Positions 6,964-7,047 of a stretch of DNA of 7,047 bases are shown piece after piece. Made by a program: the position numbers and the translations under genes. How positions within the stretch are numbered: position 1 is the first letter of the stretch; every line of letters begins with the position of its first letter. The notes under the pieces are model-generated. The model was not told the origin of the DNA, searched no databases, and worked only from the letters and a program-made list of their open reading frames with translations. The stretch comes from Acidobacteriota bacterium (GTDB lineage: Bacteria > Acidobacteriota > Thermoanaerobaculia > Multivoradales > JAHEKO01): NCBI GenBank assembly GCA_027296385.1, contig JAPUJD010000007.1, forward strand, positions 1 through 7,047. Direction: 5' to 3'.

Positions 6964-7047
6964 ATGAGCGAGACGCAGAGGGGAAGTAAGCCTGTATCCG
7001 TAGCATGGTTGGTCATTTCCATCTTGGCCACATCGTCCTTGTGGGGG
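6964..7047 (+). CDS. Start of a probable membrane protein (3'-truncated)
   Basis: The frame opens at ATG 6964 after a good ribosome binding site and stays open through 28 codons to the right edge. The N-terminus is polar with basic residues (R6, K9), followed by a hydrophobic run VAWLVISILATSSLWG (13-28). That pattern suits the first membrane helix of a transporter or a signal anchor. Too little is present to name a family. Chance openness over 28 codons in GC-rich DNA cannot be excluded. Confidence 0.55.
   Translation, partial: MSETQRGSKPVSVAWLVISILATSSLWG

Noticed and set aside
6821..7006. A 61-codon open frame on the minus strand across the gap after pepA.
   Set aside because: It has no recognisable motif and overlaps the right-edge gene. 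It conflicts with the good ribosome binding site on the + strand.

Overview
The window is a compact, high-GC bacterial chromosomal segment with short intergenic gaps. It carries four housekeeping genes, one large uncharacterised gene, and the first codons of a possible membrane protein. The base composition, gene density and gene content fit a high-GC Gram-negative lineage such as Acidobacteriota or a deltaproteobacterial-type group. That placement is inference; nothing in the sequence fixes the taxon. I see no mobile element, CRISPR array, rRNA or tRNA.

Layout. (1) 1-795, + strand: the C-terminal part of the ribosome-associated ATPase YchF, cut by the left edge. (2) 841-2190, + strand: a complete replicative helicase, DnaB, with no intein. 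(3) 2194-2248: a short gap between convergent genes that contains a strong hairpin. (4) 5194-2249, - strand: a two-gene unit. The first gene encodes a 683-residue protein with a divergent class III nucleotide-cyclase-like core. The second is purC (SAICAR synthase). Their stop and start codons abut exactly (TGA then ATG), and the purC ribosome binding site lies inside the end of the upstream gene. (5) 5195-5351: a divergent intergenic region. (6) 5352-6824, + strand: a complete M17 leucyl aminopeptidase (PepA type) starting at GTG. (7) 6825-6963: a less GC-rich gap. (8) 6964 to the right edge: the start of a probable membrane protein.

How the genes relate. YchF, DnaB, PurC and PepA serve translation, replication, purine synthesis and peptide turnover, and I infer no shared pathway. 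The point of most interest is the cyclase-like protein made from the same message as PurC. It keeps both metal-binding aspartates, the lysine before the GDG loop and the late arginine of class III cyclases. The purine-recognition aspartate is replaced by histidine and the transition-state asparagine by isoleucine, so it may be a nucleotide sensor, a cyclase of altered specificity, or a degenerate enzyme. The window otherwise looks ordinary, and I found no clear defence or mobile system.
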